The notes under the pieces were generated by a model. It searched no databases and was not told where the DNA came from. It saw nothing but the letters and a program-made list of their open reading frames with translations. Both the position numbers and the translations under genes were made by a program. Of a stretch of DNA of 64,000 bases, positions 16,719-25,270 are shown one piece after another. Position 1 is the stretch's first letter; each line of letters opens with the position of its first letter. Where the stretch lies: positions 34,939 through 98,938 of the forward strand of contig NZ_MJGN01000002.1 in NCBI RefSeq assembly GCF_001865065.1. Reading direction: 5' to 3'. This stretch comes from Curtobacterium sp. MCBA15_008. Lineage in GTDB: Bacteria > Actinomycetota > Actinomycetes > Actinomycetales > Microbacteriaceae.

Positions 16719-17330
16719 GTGGAACGACGTGCGCTGATCCTGGTGGCCGCGGCCGAGGAGTTCGACCGCGCCGGGTACGCCGCCGCGACCGTCGCGGGCA
16801 TCGCCAGCACCGCGGGCGTCTCGCAGGGCGCCCTGCACTTCCACTTCCCGACCAAGCTCGCGATGGCGCTCGCCGTCATCGACGAGCAGAACGCCCGCAC
16901 GTTCGACGTCGTGAGCCACGCCGACACCTCGCCGACGGCAGCGCTCATCGCCGCGTCGAAGGGCATCGCCGACCTGCTCCGCACCGACCCGATCGTGCGC
17001 GCCGGCATCCGGCTGTCGCTCGAGCGGGGCGAGTTCGCGGCGGCGACCGTGAGCTTCTACGAACAGTGGACCGCCGGCATCGTCGACGTGTTCCGGCTCG
17101 CCGTCGCCAGCGGCGAGCTCCGGACGGAACTGACCGCCGAGCAGCTCGGCGCGACGCTCGTGCCGTACTTCACGGGGGTGCAGCTCGTGTCCGACGTCCG
17201 GACCGGTCGAGCCGACCTGCACCAGCACGTCGGGACCATGTGGCACGTCGTGCTCGCGGCGACCGCCGACCCGCGGCACCGTGAGCGCCTGCTCGGGGTC
17301 GCGGACGAGGCCTTCACCCCGGCAGACTGA
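16719..17330 (+). CDS. TetR-family regulator, gamma-butyrolactone-receptor-like
   Basis: The 203-residue protein has a TetR helix-turn-helix: RRALILVAAAEEFDRAGYAAATVAGIASTAGVSQGALHFHFPTKLAMALAVI. The FHFPTK segment and AVIDEQ continuation resemble ArpA/ScbR-type autoinducer receptors more than generic TetR repressors (recognition by pattern, not by search). GTG 16719 is chosen because it starts directly at the conserved helix; the frame is open to 16677, but that would translate palindrome copy C. It sits between two BLUF sensors and upstream of a small membrane protein. Its ligand is unknown, and no A-factor synthase gene is in the window. Confidence 0.82.
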   Translation: MERRALILVAAAEEFDRAGYAAATVAGIASTAGVSQGALHFHFPTKLAMALAVIDEQNARTFDVVSHADTSPTAALIAASKGIADLLRTDPIVRAGIRLSLERGEFAAATVSFYEQWTAGIVDVFRLAVASGELRTELTAEQLGATLVPYFTGVQLVSDVRTGRADLHQHVGTMWHVVLAATADPRHRERLLGVADEAFTPAD

Positions 17331-17334
17331 GGAC

Positions 17335-17595
17335 ATGAGCCTCCCCGACGGTGCGCGGAGCGCAGCCCGCGTGCTGACCACGGTCGCCACGGTCCTCGTC
17401 ACCGTCGGCTTCGTCGCCGTCTCGGTCGCGTCGTGGTCGCTGTTCGTCACGGTGGACGACGGCGGCGGAGCGAACATCGGCGGCGGCATCCTCGCGCTCT
17501 TCGGACTCGTGGTGGGCGGCCTCGGCCTGGTGCTGCTCGTCGTGAGCGGTGTCGTCGCCGTGACCCGGCGCATCCGCGGCAGACTGTCGACATGA
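17335..17595 (+). CDS. Small membrane protein, two transmembrane segments
   Basis: The 86-residue protein has two hydrophobic helices, VLTTVATVLVTVGFVAVSVA and a glycine-rich GGGILALFGLVVGGLGLVLL, joined by a short polar loop with DDGGGA, and ends with a basic tail RRIRGRLST. No family is recognised. It starts 4 bp after the TetR stop and overlaps the next gene by four bases (ATGA), so the three genes form one transcript. Confidence 0.65.
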   Translation: MSLPDGARSAARVLTTVATVLVTVGFVAVSVASWSLFVTVDDGGGANIGGGILALFGLVVGGLGLVLLVVSGVVAVTRRIRGRLST

Positions 17596-18041
17596 CGAAG
17601 CCTCGTGCAGGAACGGTGCCCACGACCTCGGTGGAGGGGCCGCACCGTCAGGTCGACCAGCTCGCACCGCCCGAGATGTGGGGGCGACTCGTGGCCGCGG
17701 TGTTCGCGCTGCCCGACGTCGTCGAGGGGCACAGCCAGGTCTCACCGGCGAGCTCGCGTGCGGTCTTCACCACCGACCGCGAGGTCGAGTCGGCGCCGGA
17801 ACGCTCCCTCGCGCCGGGGCGTCGGCTCGAACCCGTCCACCTGCACGGCGTGGACGACACGAGCGTGCACCTCGTGCTGCCGCCGGAGCGGGGCCGGGAG
17901 CTGATGGCGCTGGGCTGGGCGGAGCCGCACGGCTACGCCGACTTCGGGACCGAGTTCATGGTCTACGGGCCGCGCGACGAGGACGAGCTCGCCGTGGTGG
18001 TCGGGATCGTCGAGGAGAGCCTGGCGTTCGGGCGCGGCTGA
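17592..18041 (+). CDS. Luciferase-domain (DUF5519/PF17648-like) protein
   Basis: This 149-residue soluble protein has an N-terminal segment with VSPASSRAVFTTDREV and a C-terminal half DTSVHLVLPPERGRELMALGW plus AEPHGYADFGTEFMVYGPRDEDELAVV. This resembles the small family named luciferase domain, in which the GW..pH and YgPRdeeEl motifs are conserved (recognition from memory). The real function of that family is not established and the name does not imply light emission. It is translationally coupled to the small membrane protein. Confidence 0.6.
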   Translation: MTKPRAGTVPTTSVEGPHRQVDQLAPPEMWGRLVAAVFALPDVVEGHSQVSPASSRAVFTTDREVESAPERSLAPGRRLEPVHLHGVDDTSVHLVLPPERGRELMALGWAEPHGYADFGTEFMVYGPRDEDELAVVVGIVEESLAFGRG

Positions 18042-18086
18042 GCTCGCGCTCGCCTGCGCCGGCGTTCGGGCTCCGGCGTGCCGGGT

Positions 18087-18515
18087 TCAGACGTCGCGGA
18101 GTTCGCGGTCGCGGAACCACTTGAGGAGCCACGCCGCGGTCGTGCGGTCGAACGACCGCGGGAAGTCCACGGTGTCGGACAGGAACGGGCTGAAGCCCTC
18201 CTCGGCCGCCACGTCCGCATCGTCGAGCGAGCGGTACGCCATCGACCATCCGTCGAACCGGCGGCGCTCGATGTCCTCGCGGATGAGGGACTTCACCTCG
18301 CCGTGGCGGCGGTCCTTCGCGATCACCTGGAACCGGTCGTCGACGCTGAACGCGGGACCCTCGAGCAGCTGCATGAAGCGGCCGTCCTTGGCGAGCAGGA
18401 TGCCCGAGACGCCGAGGGCCTCGTTCCGGAGCCGTGCTTCGCGCAGCAGCTCGGCGAGCGCGGCGTCGTCGAAGGGGACGACCGCGCGGCTCATGTAGAC
18501 GATGGAGACGAGCAC
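18087..18515 (-). CDS. BLUF-domain blue-light sensor (FAD), paralog 2
   Basis: The 142-residue protein is a stand-alone BLUF domain with a short tail. The residues match the photocycle set: Tyr7, Asn31, Gln49, Trp90 and Met92. Long runs are shared with the protein at 16158, for example LLREARLRNEALGVSG and RRFDGW, so the two arose by duplication and have been kept. GTG 18515 has AGGA 8 nt upstream. It is convergent with the luciferase-domain gene and divergent from the DUF3800 gene. Confidence 0.93.
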   Translation of the reverse strand: MLVSIVYMSRAVVPFDDAALAELLREARLRNEALGVSGILLAKDGRFMQLLEGPAFSVDDRFQVIAKDRRHGEVKSLIREDIERRRFDGWSMAYRSLDDADVAAEEGFSPFLSDTVDFPRSFDRTTAAWLLKWFRDRELRDV

Positions 18516-18616
18516 GGGTTCATCCTGGTGGACGGGGCACGGTCGCGCGAATCATGTCCGCGATCCGCCTTCGCATCCGACATGTGGACAAGTCCGATTC
18601 CGGGAGCCGACGTTCG

Positions 18617-18622
18617 TACACT
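18617..18622 (+). promoter_or_regulatory. -10-like box in front of the DUF3800 gene
   Basis: TACACT ends 6 nt before GTG 18629, the spacing of a leaderless start. No convincing -35 box lies at the right distance. Confidence 0.3.
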
Positions 18623-18628
18623 CGCCGC

Positions 18629-19390
18629 GTGCCCGATCCGCTCTCCCGACTCATCTACGTGGATGACTCCGGTCATCAGTCGTCAGGCTTGTGCGTGTAC
18701 GGCTGGGTGCACTTCGCACCGGACCGATGGGCGGCGGTTCTCGGTCGTTGGCTCGACGTACGGAGGCTTCTGCAGCAGGAGTACGGCATCGACGTCGACT
18801 CGGAACTGCACGCGACCGACCTCGTGAACGGGCGCGGAAGAGTCTCGAAGCGCGTTCCGCTCCGATACCACCATGGCGGCGGGGTCTACTGGAAGGATTT
18901 CGGGCAGGACGTCGCAAGGCTGTTGCTCGGAGAGATCGGTTCGCTCGAGGGGCTGACGTTGGGGGCCGTCTTCCAGCGATTTGCGCCGCATCCGGACCAG
19001 GACACGAAAGCGTCTGTCTACCGGAAGCTCGTCGGCCGCTGGGAGGAGCAACTGGCGGCCGAAGGTGGGCTCGCGCTGGTGTTCGTCGACGGGAACGGCA
19101 CCGATCACAGTTACCGAACGGCGCATCGAGCCCTCGAGCTCCGCGACCGGCGAGTCATCGAGGATCCGGTGATGACCGACTCGGCGCAGTCGCAGTTCGT
19201 GCAGATCGCAGACCTCGTCGCGTGGAGCGCGTACACGTCGGTCGAGCGACCGTCGCGGCACGAGTTCGCGTGGGGCTGGTACGACCACTACCTGTCGGCT
19301 CGTGATCCGGACCGCGCGCCGCTCGACCTCGCCGATCAGTCGCAGTTCGTCGGCGCAGGGAACCGCCAGAGAAACAGCGAGACCCCCTGA
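18629..19390 (+). CDS. DUF3800-family protein, atypical codon use
   Basis: The 253-residue protein starts VPDPLSRLIYVDDSGH; the acidic pair Asp12-Asp13 in Y(V/I)D(D/E)SG is the hallmark of DUF3800, a family with a predicted RNase-H-like fold. FVDGNGTDHSY and the C-terminal SAQSQFVQIADLVAWSAY supply the remaining conserved positions. The family often occurs near mobile or defence genes; its activity is unproven. Codons rare in the neighbours (TCA, TTG, CTT, GTA, GTT, AGG, GAT) are frequent, so it was probably acquired horizontally. GTG 18629 is chosen because the domain begins directly after it; upstream in-frame residues look like non-coding sequence. Confidence 0.75.
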   Translation: MPDPLSRLIYVDDSGHQSSGLCVYGWVHFAPDRWAAVLGRWLDVRRLLQQEYGIDVDSELHATDLVNGRGRVSKRVPLRYHHGGGVYWKDFGQDVARLLLGEIGSLEGLTLGAVFQRFAPHPDQDTKASVYRKLVGRWEEQLAAEGGLALVFVDGNGTDHSYRTAHRALELRDRRVIEDPVMTDSAQSQFVQIADLVAWSAYTSVERPSRHEFAWGWYDHYLSARDPDRAPLDLADQSQFVGAGNRQRNSETP

Positions 19391-19412
19391 TCCGCGGTAC
19401 CGCGGGGGGGTC
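19381..19412 (+). terminator. Hairpin at the end of the DUF3800 gene
   Basis: The perfect palindrome CCGCGGTACCGCGG (19392-19405) follows the stop codon by 2 nt and is flanked by GACCCCC (19381-19387) and GGGGGTC (19406-19412), which pair around it. The stop codon sits inside the structure. It probably ends transcription toward the convergent MFS gene. Confidence 0.5.
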
Positions 19413-19458
19413 TGCACTCGCAATACTGCCATACCAGCGTTCGGGCGGCAACCGGTCG

Positions 19459-20652
19459 TCAGGTGCCCACCGTCGTGCGCGCGGTCTCCGTGTGGGCCCG
19501 ACCGCGGGTGGCCGGCGCCGCCAGCAGCGCGACGACGAGCAGCGCCGCGGGCACGAGCATCGCGGTCTGCAGGCCGAGGTGCTCGCCGAGGAAGCCGAGC
19601 GCGGGCGGCCCGGCCAGGAACGCGATGTAGCCCGCGGTCGCCACGACGGACACCCGCCGGTCGCCGTCGGTGGGGTGGTCGCCGGCGGCCGAGATCGCGA
19701 GCGGGAAGCCCAGGGCGATCCCGAGACCCCACACGCCGGCGGAGGCCGCGGTGAGCCAGGGGCTGGGCGACACGACGACGAGCAGCACCCCGACGACCCC
19801 GACGATCGCGCACACCCGGATGACGGGCGCCCGACCGAACCGCGCCACGAGCGGCGATCCTGCCGAGCGTCCGACGAACATCGCCAGGGCGAAGCCGGTG
19901 AAGACCAGGGAGCCGGTGACCTCCGGGGCGTCGTGGTCGGTCGTCATGAGGAGGGGGAGCCAGTCGCTCGCCGCCCCCTCGGCGAAGGCCATCGCCAGGG
20001 TGATCACCGCGATGAGCAGGACCTGCACGGTGATGACGGCGCGGAGCCGGGGCGTGGCGGCGGCGACGTCGGACGGCTCGGCGGGGGTCGTGCGGGGGAG
20101 CGGGCGGAGGTTGGTCGCCGCGAAGGTCGCGAGCCCGGCCATCACCACCGTCGCGATGAGCAGGTGCACGAGGACGGGTGTCCGGACCGCGGTGAGGGCG
20201 ATGCCCACGACGCCGCCGATCACGGTGCCGAGGCTGAAGCAGGCGTGCAGCATCGGCACCACCGGGCGGGAGAGCTGCCGCTCGACCGCGGCGGCCTCGA
20301 CGTTGAGGCCGATCTCGGCGACGCCGGACCCGAAGCCGATCAGGAACAGGCCGGCCCACACCCCGACGGGTGACTGCGCGGGCGTGAGCAGCGCGACCAG
20401 CAGCATCCCGGTGACCGGCAGCGCTCCACCGAGGACGATGAGCGGCCGGGTGCCGAGCCGCCGCACGAGGGCACCGGCGCCGAGGATCCCGATCATCGAC
20501 CCGATCGACAGCCCGAGCAGGACGAAGCCCATCGCCTCGATCGACGCGCCGAGCTCGTCACGGACCGCGGGTGTGCGGGTGATCCACGACGCGATCCCGA
20601 ACCCGGTCATCGTCGACGTGGCGAAGAGTGCCGCGCGGTGGCGCCCGATCAT
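19459..20652 (-). CDS. MFS transporter
   Basis: The 397-residue membrane protein has twelve predicted helices and the MFS motif GALVRRLGTRPLIVLGG between helices 2 and 3. GSGVAEIGLNVEAAAVERQ and VVGIALTAVRT resemble the YbjJ-like branch of the superfamily, whose substrates are poorly known. ATG 20652 is preferred; an in-frame TTG at 20673 would add seven residues. It stands alone and is convergent with DUF3800. The substrate cannot be predicted. Confidence 0.85.
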   Translation of the reverse strand: MIGRHRAALFATSTMTGFGIASWITRTPAVRDELGASIEAMGFVLLGLSIGSMIGILGAGALVRRLGTRPLIVLGGALPVTGMLLVALLTPAQSPVGVWAGLFLIGFGSGVAEIGLNVEAAAVERQLSRPVVPMLHACFSLGTVIGGVVGIALTAVRTPVLVHLLIATVVMAGLATFAATNLRPLPRTTPAEPSDVAAATPRLRAVITVQVLLIAVITLAMAFAEGAASDWLPLLMTTDHDAPEVTGSLVFTGFALAMFVGRSAGSPLVARFGRAPVIRVCAIVGVVGVLLVVVSPSPWLTAASAGVWGLGIALGFPLAISAAGDHPTDGDRRVSVVATAGYIAFLAGPPALGFLGEHLGLQTAMLVPAALLVVALLAAPATRGRAHTETARTTVGT

Positions 20653-20714
20653 GGGTCCATCAGAACGTTTCAACGCCGCCGAGTCAAGGGGATCGCCCGG
20701 AACCCCGGCCGACG

Positions 20715-21335
20715 TCAGCGGAGCATGCCGAGCGATCGCGCCTCGGACACGGCGGCCGTCCGCGACGAGACCCCGAGCTTCGAGAACACGTGGACGAGGT
20801 GGGACTTAACGGTGGCGTCGCTGATGTGCAGGCGCGCGGCGACGTCGCCGTTCGACGCGCCCTCGGCGACGAGCCGCAGGACCTCGATCTCACGGGCCGA
20901 CAGTGCGACCTGCGGCGCTCGCATCCGGGCCAGCAGCCGTCCGGCGATCGCCGGGGCGAGCGCGCTCTGGCCCGACGCCGCCGCTCGGACCGCCGCGATG
21001 AGCTCGTGCGGCGGGGCGTCCTTGAGCAGGTACCCGCTCGCGCCCGCCTCGACCGCGCCGAGGATGTCCCCGTCGGAGTCGTAGTTCGTCAGGACGAGTA
21101 CGTACGGCGCCGCGTCGAGCGCTCGGATCCGGCGGGTGGCGTCGGCGCCGGTGGTCTCCTGGCCGAACTGCAGGTCCATCAGGACGAGCTCGGGCGCCAG
21201 CGTCTCGGCGAGCGACACCGCGTCGGCCGGGGACGAAGCCTCGCCGACGACCTCGAGGCCGTCCTCGCCGTCGAGGAGCGCGCGGAGGCCGGCGCGGACC
21301 ACCGGGTGGTCGTCGGCGATCAGGACGCGGATCAC
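20715..21335 (-). CDS. NarL/LuxR-type response regulator
   Basis: The 206-residue protein has a receiver domain (acidic pocket Asp8/Asp9, phosphorylation site Asp54 in LVLMDL, conserved Lys in LLKDAPP) and a LuxR helix-turn-helix, LSAREIEVLRLVAEGASN followed by DATVKSHLVHVFSKL. GTG 21335 overlaps the kinase stop (GTGA); the long upstream extension of the frame lies within the kinase gene. It is the partner of the kinase encoded directly upstream. The ABC exporter divergent from the kinase is the natural target (inference). Confidence 0.92.
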   Translation of the reverse strand: MIRVLIADDHPVVRAGLRALLDGEDGLEVVGEASSPADAVSLAETLAPELVLMDLQFGQETTGADATRRIRALDAAPYVLVLTNYDSDGDILGAVEAGASGYLLKDAPPHELIAAVRAAASGQSALAPAIAGRLLARMRAPQVALSAREIEVLRLVAEGASNGDVAARLHISDATVKSHLVHVFSKLGVSSRTAAVSEARSLGMLR

Positions 21336-22501
21336 GGGACCTCCAGGACGGCGACGAGCGTGGTCCCTCGGCCGGGTCCGGAGGTGATGTCGAGTCGTCC
21401 GCCGAACTGCTGCACGCGGTCCTGCATGGCACACAACCCGAACGAGTCGGTCGACCCGGCGCACGCCCGGGCGGTGACCGGGTCGAAACCGACGCCGTCG
21501 TCGGTGACCGTCAGTCGCGCCTCCCGGTCGGTCACGCCGAGTGTCAGACGGACGGTGGTCGCACGGGCGTGCTGCACCACGTTGGCGACCGCGCCCTGGG
21601 CGATGCGCAGCAGCGCCGTCTGGACGTCCATCGGCAGCGACATCTCCGGGACCTCGACGGTCGCGGTCAGCCCGTCACGCGTCCACTGCTGTTCAGCGAG
21701 TCGGCGGAGTGCCGCCGCGAGTCCCTGGTCGAGCGACGGCGGCGTGAGCTCCCGGATGAAGCGCCGGGTGTCCGCGAGGCCGTCGGCGGCGGTCTTCCGC
21801 GCGAGCCGGATGTGGTCGAGTCCGGGGCGCTCGCCGTCGGCGCGTTCGGCCGCGTGCAGGAGCATCTGGATGCTCGACAGCCCCTGTGCCACGGTGTCGT
21901 GGATCTCCCGCGCGAGCCGAGCGCGCTCGGCGAGGACGCCCTGTTCGCGCTCGGTGGCGGCCAGGCGGTCTCGTGTGGCGAGGAGCTCGCCGACGAGGGC
22001 CTCACGCTCTACGGCCTCACGTGCGAGGGCCCGGTAGCCGAGACCGATGAGCAGCGCGACGCCCGCGCCGACGAGCGGACCGACGACCCCGCCGACAGTG
22101 AAACCGCCGTGCAGGCCCAGGGCGACGACGGCGACGAGGGTCGCGACGACCACCGCGGCCGGGCCGACGACCCGCGGCAGGACGTGGAGGTACAGGAAGA
22201 AGAGCGGGAAGACGAGGTACGCCGCCTCGGGCACGAGGACGAGCAGCGCAATCCACACGAGGGTGAGCCCGACGATCCAGACCGCTCCGACGACGGTCCG
22301 GCGTGCTCCGGGGGCACGAGCGGCCAGGGCACCGAGGAGGTAGACGCCGGCGAACAGCGCCGACAGTGTCAGCGGCACCCACGAGCCCGACGCACCGACC
22401 ACCACGATGCGGACGACGACGAGCACGAGGAGCGCGGCGAACAGCACGTGCAGGCCGGTCCGCAGACCGACGAAGACCGGGGTGAGGGTGCTGTGCGCCA
22501 T
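21332..22501 (-). CDS. NarL-type sensor histidine kinase
   Basis: The 389-residue kinase has five to six predicted membrane helices in the first ~155 residues and no sizeable extracytoplasmic domain, so it probably senses within or at the membrane. A short coiled coil leads to HisKA_3 with phospho-acceptor His201 (LAREIHDTVAQGLSS), followed by an HATPase_c domain with VVQHARATTVRL (N-box region), DDGVGFD and GLCAMQDRVQQFGG. ATG 22501 is chosen; the open frame continues to 22615. Kinases of this intramembrane kind next to FtsX exporters often answer envelope stress or antibiotics. Confidence 0.9.
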   Translation of the reverse strand: MAHSTLTPVFVGLRTGLHVLFAALLVLVVVRIVVVGASGSWVPLTLSALFAGVYLLGALAARAPGARRTVVGAVWIVGLTLVWIALLVLVPEAAYLVFPLFFLYLHVLPRVVGPAAVVVATLVAVVALGLHGGFTVGGVVGPLVGAGVALLIGLGYRALAREAVEREALVGELLATRDRLAATEREQGVLAERARLAREIHDTVAQGLSSIQMLLHAAERADGERPGLDHIRLARKTAADGLADTRRFIRELTPPSLDQGLAAALRRLAEQQWTRDGLTATVEVPEMSLPMDVQTALLRIAQGAVANVVQHARATTVRLTLGVTDREARLTVTDDGVGFDPVTARACAGSTDSFGLCAMQDRVQQFGGRLDITSGPGRGTTLVAVLEVP

Positions 22502-22650
22502 GTCCGTCCCAGCGTACGGAGCCGCGCACCGCGACGGATCAACCGAAAGTTCGATCGGCGGACCAACCTCGTCGGCGATGACCGCCCGGAGCGTCCCGGG
22601 GAGGCTCGGAGTCATGGTCGCGGAGGGTCCGCGACCGGGAAGGGACCACC

Positions 22651-23760
22651 GTGTTCGTCGCCTGGCGCGATCTCCGGTTCGCCCGCGGACGCTTCGTGCT
22701 CATCGGCTCCGTCGTGGCGCTCATCACCCTGCTCGTCGGGTTCCTCGCGGGGCTCACCGGCGGGCTCGCGGCGCAGAACGTCTCCGCCGTGCTGGACCTG
22801 CCGGGTGACCGACTGGTGCTGCAGCAGCCCTCGAGCGGGCAGCCGTCGTTCGGCGAGTCCACGATCGACCGGGAGGCGCGGGTCGGCTGGCAGACGGCGG
22901 CCGGCGTCGACCAGGTGGTGCCGGTGGGCATCGTGCAGGGCCGCGCGACGGCTGCTGCGGCTCCGGGTGCGGACTCGGGCGCCGGAGGACCGGCGGTCGG
23001 GGTCGCCCTGTTCGGGATGCCCGCCTCGGGCTCGGGCTCGGGGCCGGTCGCCGCGCTCGTTCCGGGCCGCGACGACGAGGTCGGCCTGTCGGCCGCCGCC
23101 GCGTCCGGCCTCGGCGTCGACGTCGGCGACCGCGTCACGGTGACCGGCACGACCTTCCGGGTCGCGTCGGTCGGCGGCGAGGCCTGGTACAGCCACACGC
23201 CGGTGCTCGCGATGACGCCCGACGCCTGGTCCGGCGCCGACCGTCGTCTCGGCGGGGACGGCTCCACGACGCTGCTCGCGGTGAGCGGTTCGCCCGACTG
23301 GGACGCGGTCGCTGCGGCGACGCACACCTCGGCGGCGTCACACCTCGGCTCGCTGACCGCGCTCGAGACGTTCAAGTCCGAGGTCGGCTCCCTCGCGCTG
23401 ATGATCGCGATGCTCTTCGGGGTCTCCGCCCTGGTGGTCGGCGCCTTCTTCACGGTGTGGACGATGCAGCGCGCGGGCGACGTCGCCGTGCTCAAGGCAC
23501 TCGGGGCGAGCACCGGTTCGCTCGTCCGCGACGCCCTCGGTCAGGCGCTCGTCGTGCTCGTCGCGGGGATCGCCGTCGGGATGGCGGCCGTGGTCGGACT
23601 CGGTGCGCTCGCCGGGGGAGCCCTGCCGTTCCTGATGAGCCCCCTGACCACCGTCGTCCCCGCGGTCGTGATGGCCGCACTCGGACTCGCCGGGGCGGCC
23701 GTCGCCCTCCGGACCGTCACCGCCGCAGACCCCCTCACCGCACTCGGGAGCAACCGATGA
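22651..23760 (+). CDS. FtsX-like ABC exporter permease
   Basis: The 369-residue protein has one N-terminal membrane helix (FVLIGSVVALITLLVGFLAG), a large extracytoplasmic domain of about 220 residues, and three C-terminal helices in the FtsX domain (ALVVGAFFTVWTMQRAGDVAVLKALGAS). This is the topology of MacB/LolE-type mechanotransmission permeases. GTG 22651 follows GAAGGGACC. The gene overlaps its ATPase by ATGA and is divergent from the two-component system, which probably induces it. Confidence 0.88.
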   Translation: MFVAWRDLRFARGRFVLIGSVVALITLLVGFLAGLTGGLAAQNVSAVLDLPGDRLVLQQPSSGQPSFGESTIDREARVGWQTAAGVDQVVPVGIVQGRATAAAAPGADSGAGGPAVGVALFGMPASGSGSGPVAALVPGRDDEVGLSAAAASGLGVDVGDRVTVTGTTFRVASVGGEAWYSHTPVLAMTPDAWSGADRRLGGDGSTTLLAVSGSPDWDAVAAATHTSAASHLGSLTALETFKSEVGSLALMIAMLFGVSALVVGAFFTVWTMQRAGDVAVLKALGASTGSLVRDALGQALVVLVAGIAVGMAAVVGLGALAGGALPFLMSPLTTVVPAVVMAALGLAGAAVALRTVTAADPLTALGSNR

Positions 23761-24503
23761 TCACCCTCGACGACGTCACTCTGACCTTCCCCGACGGCGA
23801 CCGCCGGGTGACCGCGGTCGACCACGTGTCCCTCACCGCGCCGGCCGGGGTGGTGACGGGCATCACCGGTCCGTCCGGCTCCGGCAAGTCCTCGCTGCTC
23901 GCCGTCGCCGCGACGCTCATCCGTCCGGACTCCGGGCGGGTGCTGATCGGCGGCCCGGGTCCCGAGGCGGTCGACGCCGCCGCACTGGCCCGTGACGAGG
24001 CCACCGCGCTCCGACGGGAACGGATCGGCATCGTCTTCCAGCAGTCGAACCTCCTGCCGGCCCTGACGGCCCGCGAGCAGGTGCTCGTGATGGCGCACCT
24101 CGGCGGTGCGCGGGGCTGGTCGCGGACCGCCGTGTCACCGGCGCGGGTGGACGAACTCCTCGACGCGGTCGGGCTCACCGCGCACGCCGACAAGCGACCT
24201 GCGCAGCTCTCCGGTGGTCAGCGACAGCGGGTGGCGATCGCCCGGGCTCTCGTGCACGAGCCCGACGTCCTGCTCGTCGACGAGCCGACCAGCGCGCTCG
24301 ACCAGGAGCGGGGGGCGGCGATCATGGACCTGATCGCCGAGCTGACGCACGAACGCGGCACGGCGACGCTGCTCGTCACCCACGACATGGTGCACCGGGA
24401 CGTCCTCGACGAGCTCGTGACCGTCGTCGACGGGCGGGTGGTCACGAACCCGGCGGCCGACGACCGTCCCGGCGCCGACGGAGTGTCGGTCGCAGCGGCC
24501 TAG
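23757..24503 (+). CDS. ABC exporter ATPase (MacB/LolD type)
   Basis: The 248-residue ATPase has Walker A GPSGSGKSS (38-46), Q-loop FQQSNLLP, signature LSGGQRQRVAIARAL, Walker B VLLVDEPTSALD and switch His in VTHD. It belongs to the LolD/MacB group that energises FtsX-type permeases. Start overlaps the permease stop. The C-terminal tail after VVDGRVV is acidic and short. Confidence 0.93.
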   Translation: MITLDDVTLTFPDGDRRVTAVDHVSLTAPAGVVTGITGPSGSGKSSLLAVAATLIRPDSGRVLIGGPGPEAVDAAALARDEATALRRERIGIVFQQSNLLPALTAREQVLVMAHLGGARGWSRTAVSPARVDELLDAVGLTAHADKRPAQLSGGQRQRVAIARALVHEPDVLLVDEPTSALDQERGAAIMDLIAELTHERGTATLLVTHDMVHRDVLDELVTVVDGRVVTNPAADDRPGADGVSVAAA

Positions 24504-24513
24504 GATCGGGCAC

Positions 24514-25236
24514 ATGGCGACCGTCCTCCTCGTCCGGCACGGACGCACCACCGCGAACGCGACCGGGGTGCTCGCCGGCCGGACGGCCGGGGTGGCGCTC
24601 GACGCCGTCGGCCGGCAACAGGCCGCCCGCACCGCGGAGCGCATCGCCGCCGTACCGCTGGCCGCGGTGGTGTCGAGTCCGCTCGAGCGGTGCCGGCAGA
24701 CCTCCCGCGCGCTGCTCGAACGACAGGTCGGCTCCCCGGAGACGCGGATCGAACGGGCGATCACCGAGTGCGACTACGGCGACTGGCAGGGCAGGAAGCT
24801 CGCCGACCTGGCGAAGGAGCCGCTCTGGCGCACGGTCCAGGCGAACCCGAGCGCCGTCGTCTTCCCGGGCGGCGAGTCGATGCAGGGCATGCAGTCCCGC
24901 GCGGTCGCCGCGATCCGCCGCATCGACGCCGAGGTCGAGGCGGCGCACGGCCCCGGCGCCGTCTGGGTCGCCGTGAGCCACGGTGACGTCATCAAGTCCG
25001 TCCTCGCCGACGCGCTCGGCATGCACCTCGACCTGTTCCAGCGCATCGCCGTCGGCCCTGCCTCGGTGTCCATCGTGCGCTACGGCGAGCACCGTCCCGA
25101 GGTCGTCGCGTCGAACACCGAATCGGGCGACCTCGCCTGGCTGGCCGCCGCCCCGGCACCGACCGGCGACGCCGCGGTCGGGGGCGGAGCGGGCCACGAC
25201 GACGCACCCGCAGAGCCAGGCCCTGCCAGACCCTGA
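24514..25236 (+). CDS. Histidine phosphatase (MSMEG_4193-type)
   Basis: The 240-residue protein belongs to the histidine phosphatase superfamily: the RHG motif LVRHGRTTAN puts the catalytic His at residue 9; ECDYGDWQGRKL carries the acid residue; VSHGD contains the second His. The actinobacterial MSMEG_4193 subfamily is typically followed by DUF3090 and SCO1664 genes, exactly as here. The substrate is unknown. The last 30 residues are low-complexity Ala/Gly/Pro. Confidence 0.87.
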   Translation: MATVLLVRHGRTTANATGVLAGRTAGVALDAVGRQQAARTAERIAAVPLAAVVSSPLERCRQTSRALLERQVGSPETRIERAITECDYGDWQGRKLADLAKEPLWRTVQANPSAVVFPGGESMQGMQSRAVAAIRRIDAEVEAAHGPGAVWVAVSHGDVIKSVLADALGMHLDLFQRIAVGPASVSIVRYGEHRPEVVASNTESGDLAWLAAAPAPTGDAAVGGGAGHDDAPAEPGPARP

Positions 25237-25270
25237 ACGAGTGTCGCCGGGCGCTCCTACAATGCGGGGT

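Noticed and set aside
17592..18041. Luciferase-domain protein considered as a light-emitting luciferase linked to the BLUF sensors
   Set aside because: The family name is historical; the 149-residue protein has no flavin or luciferin site of known luciferases.
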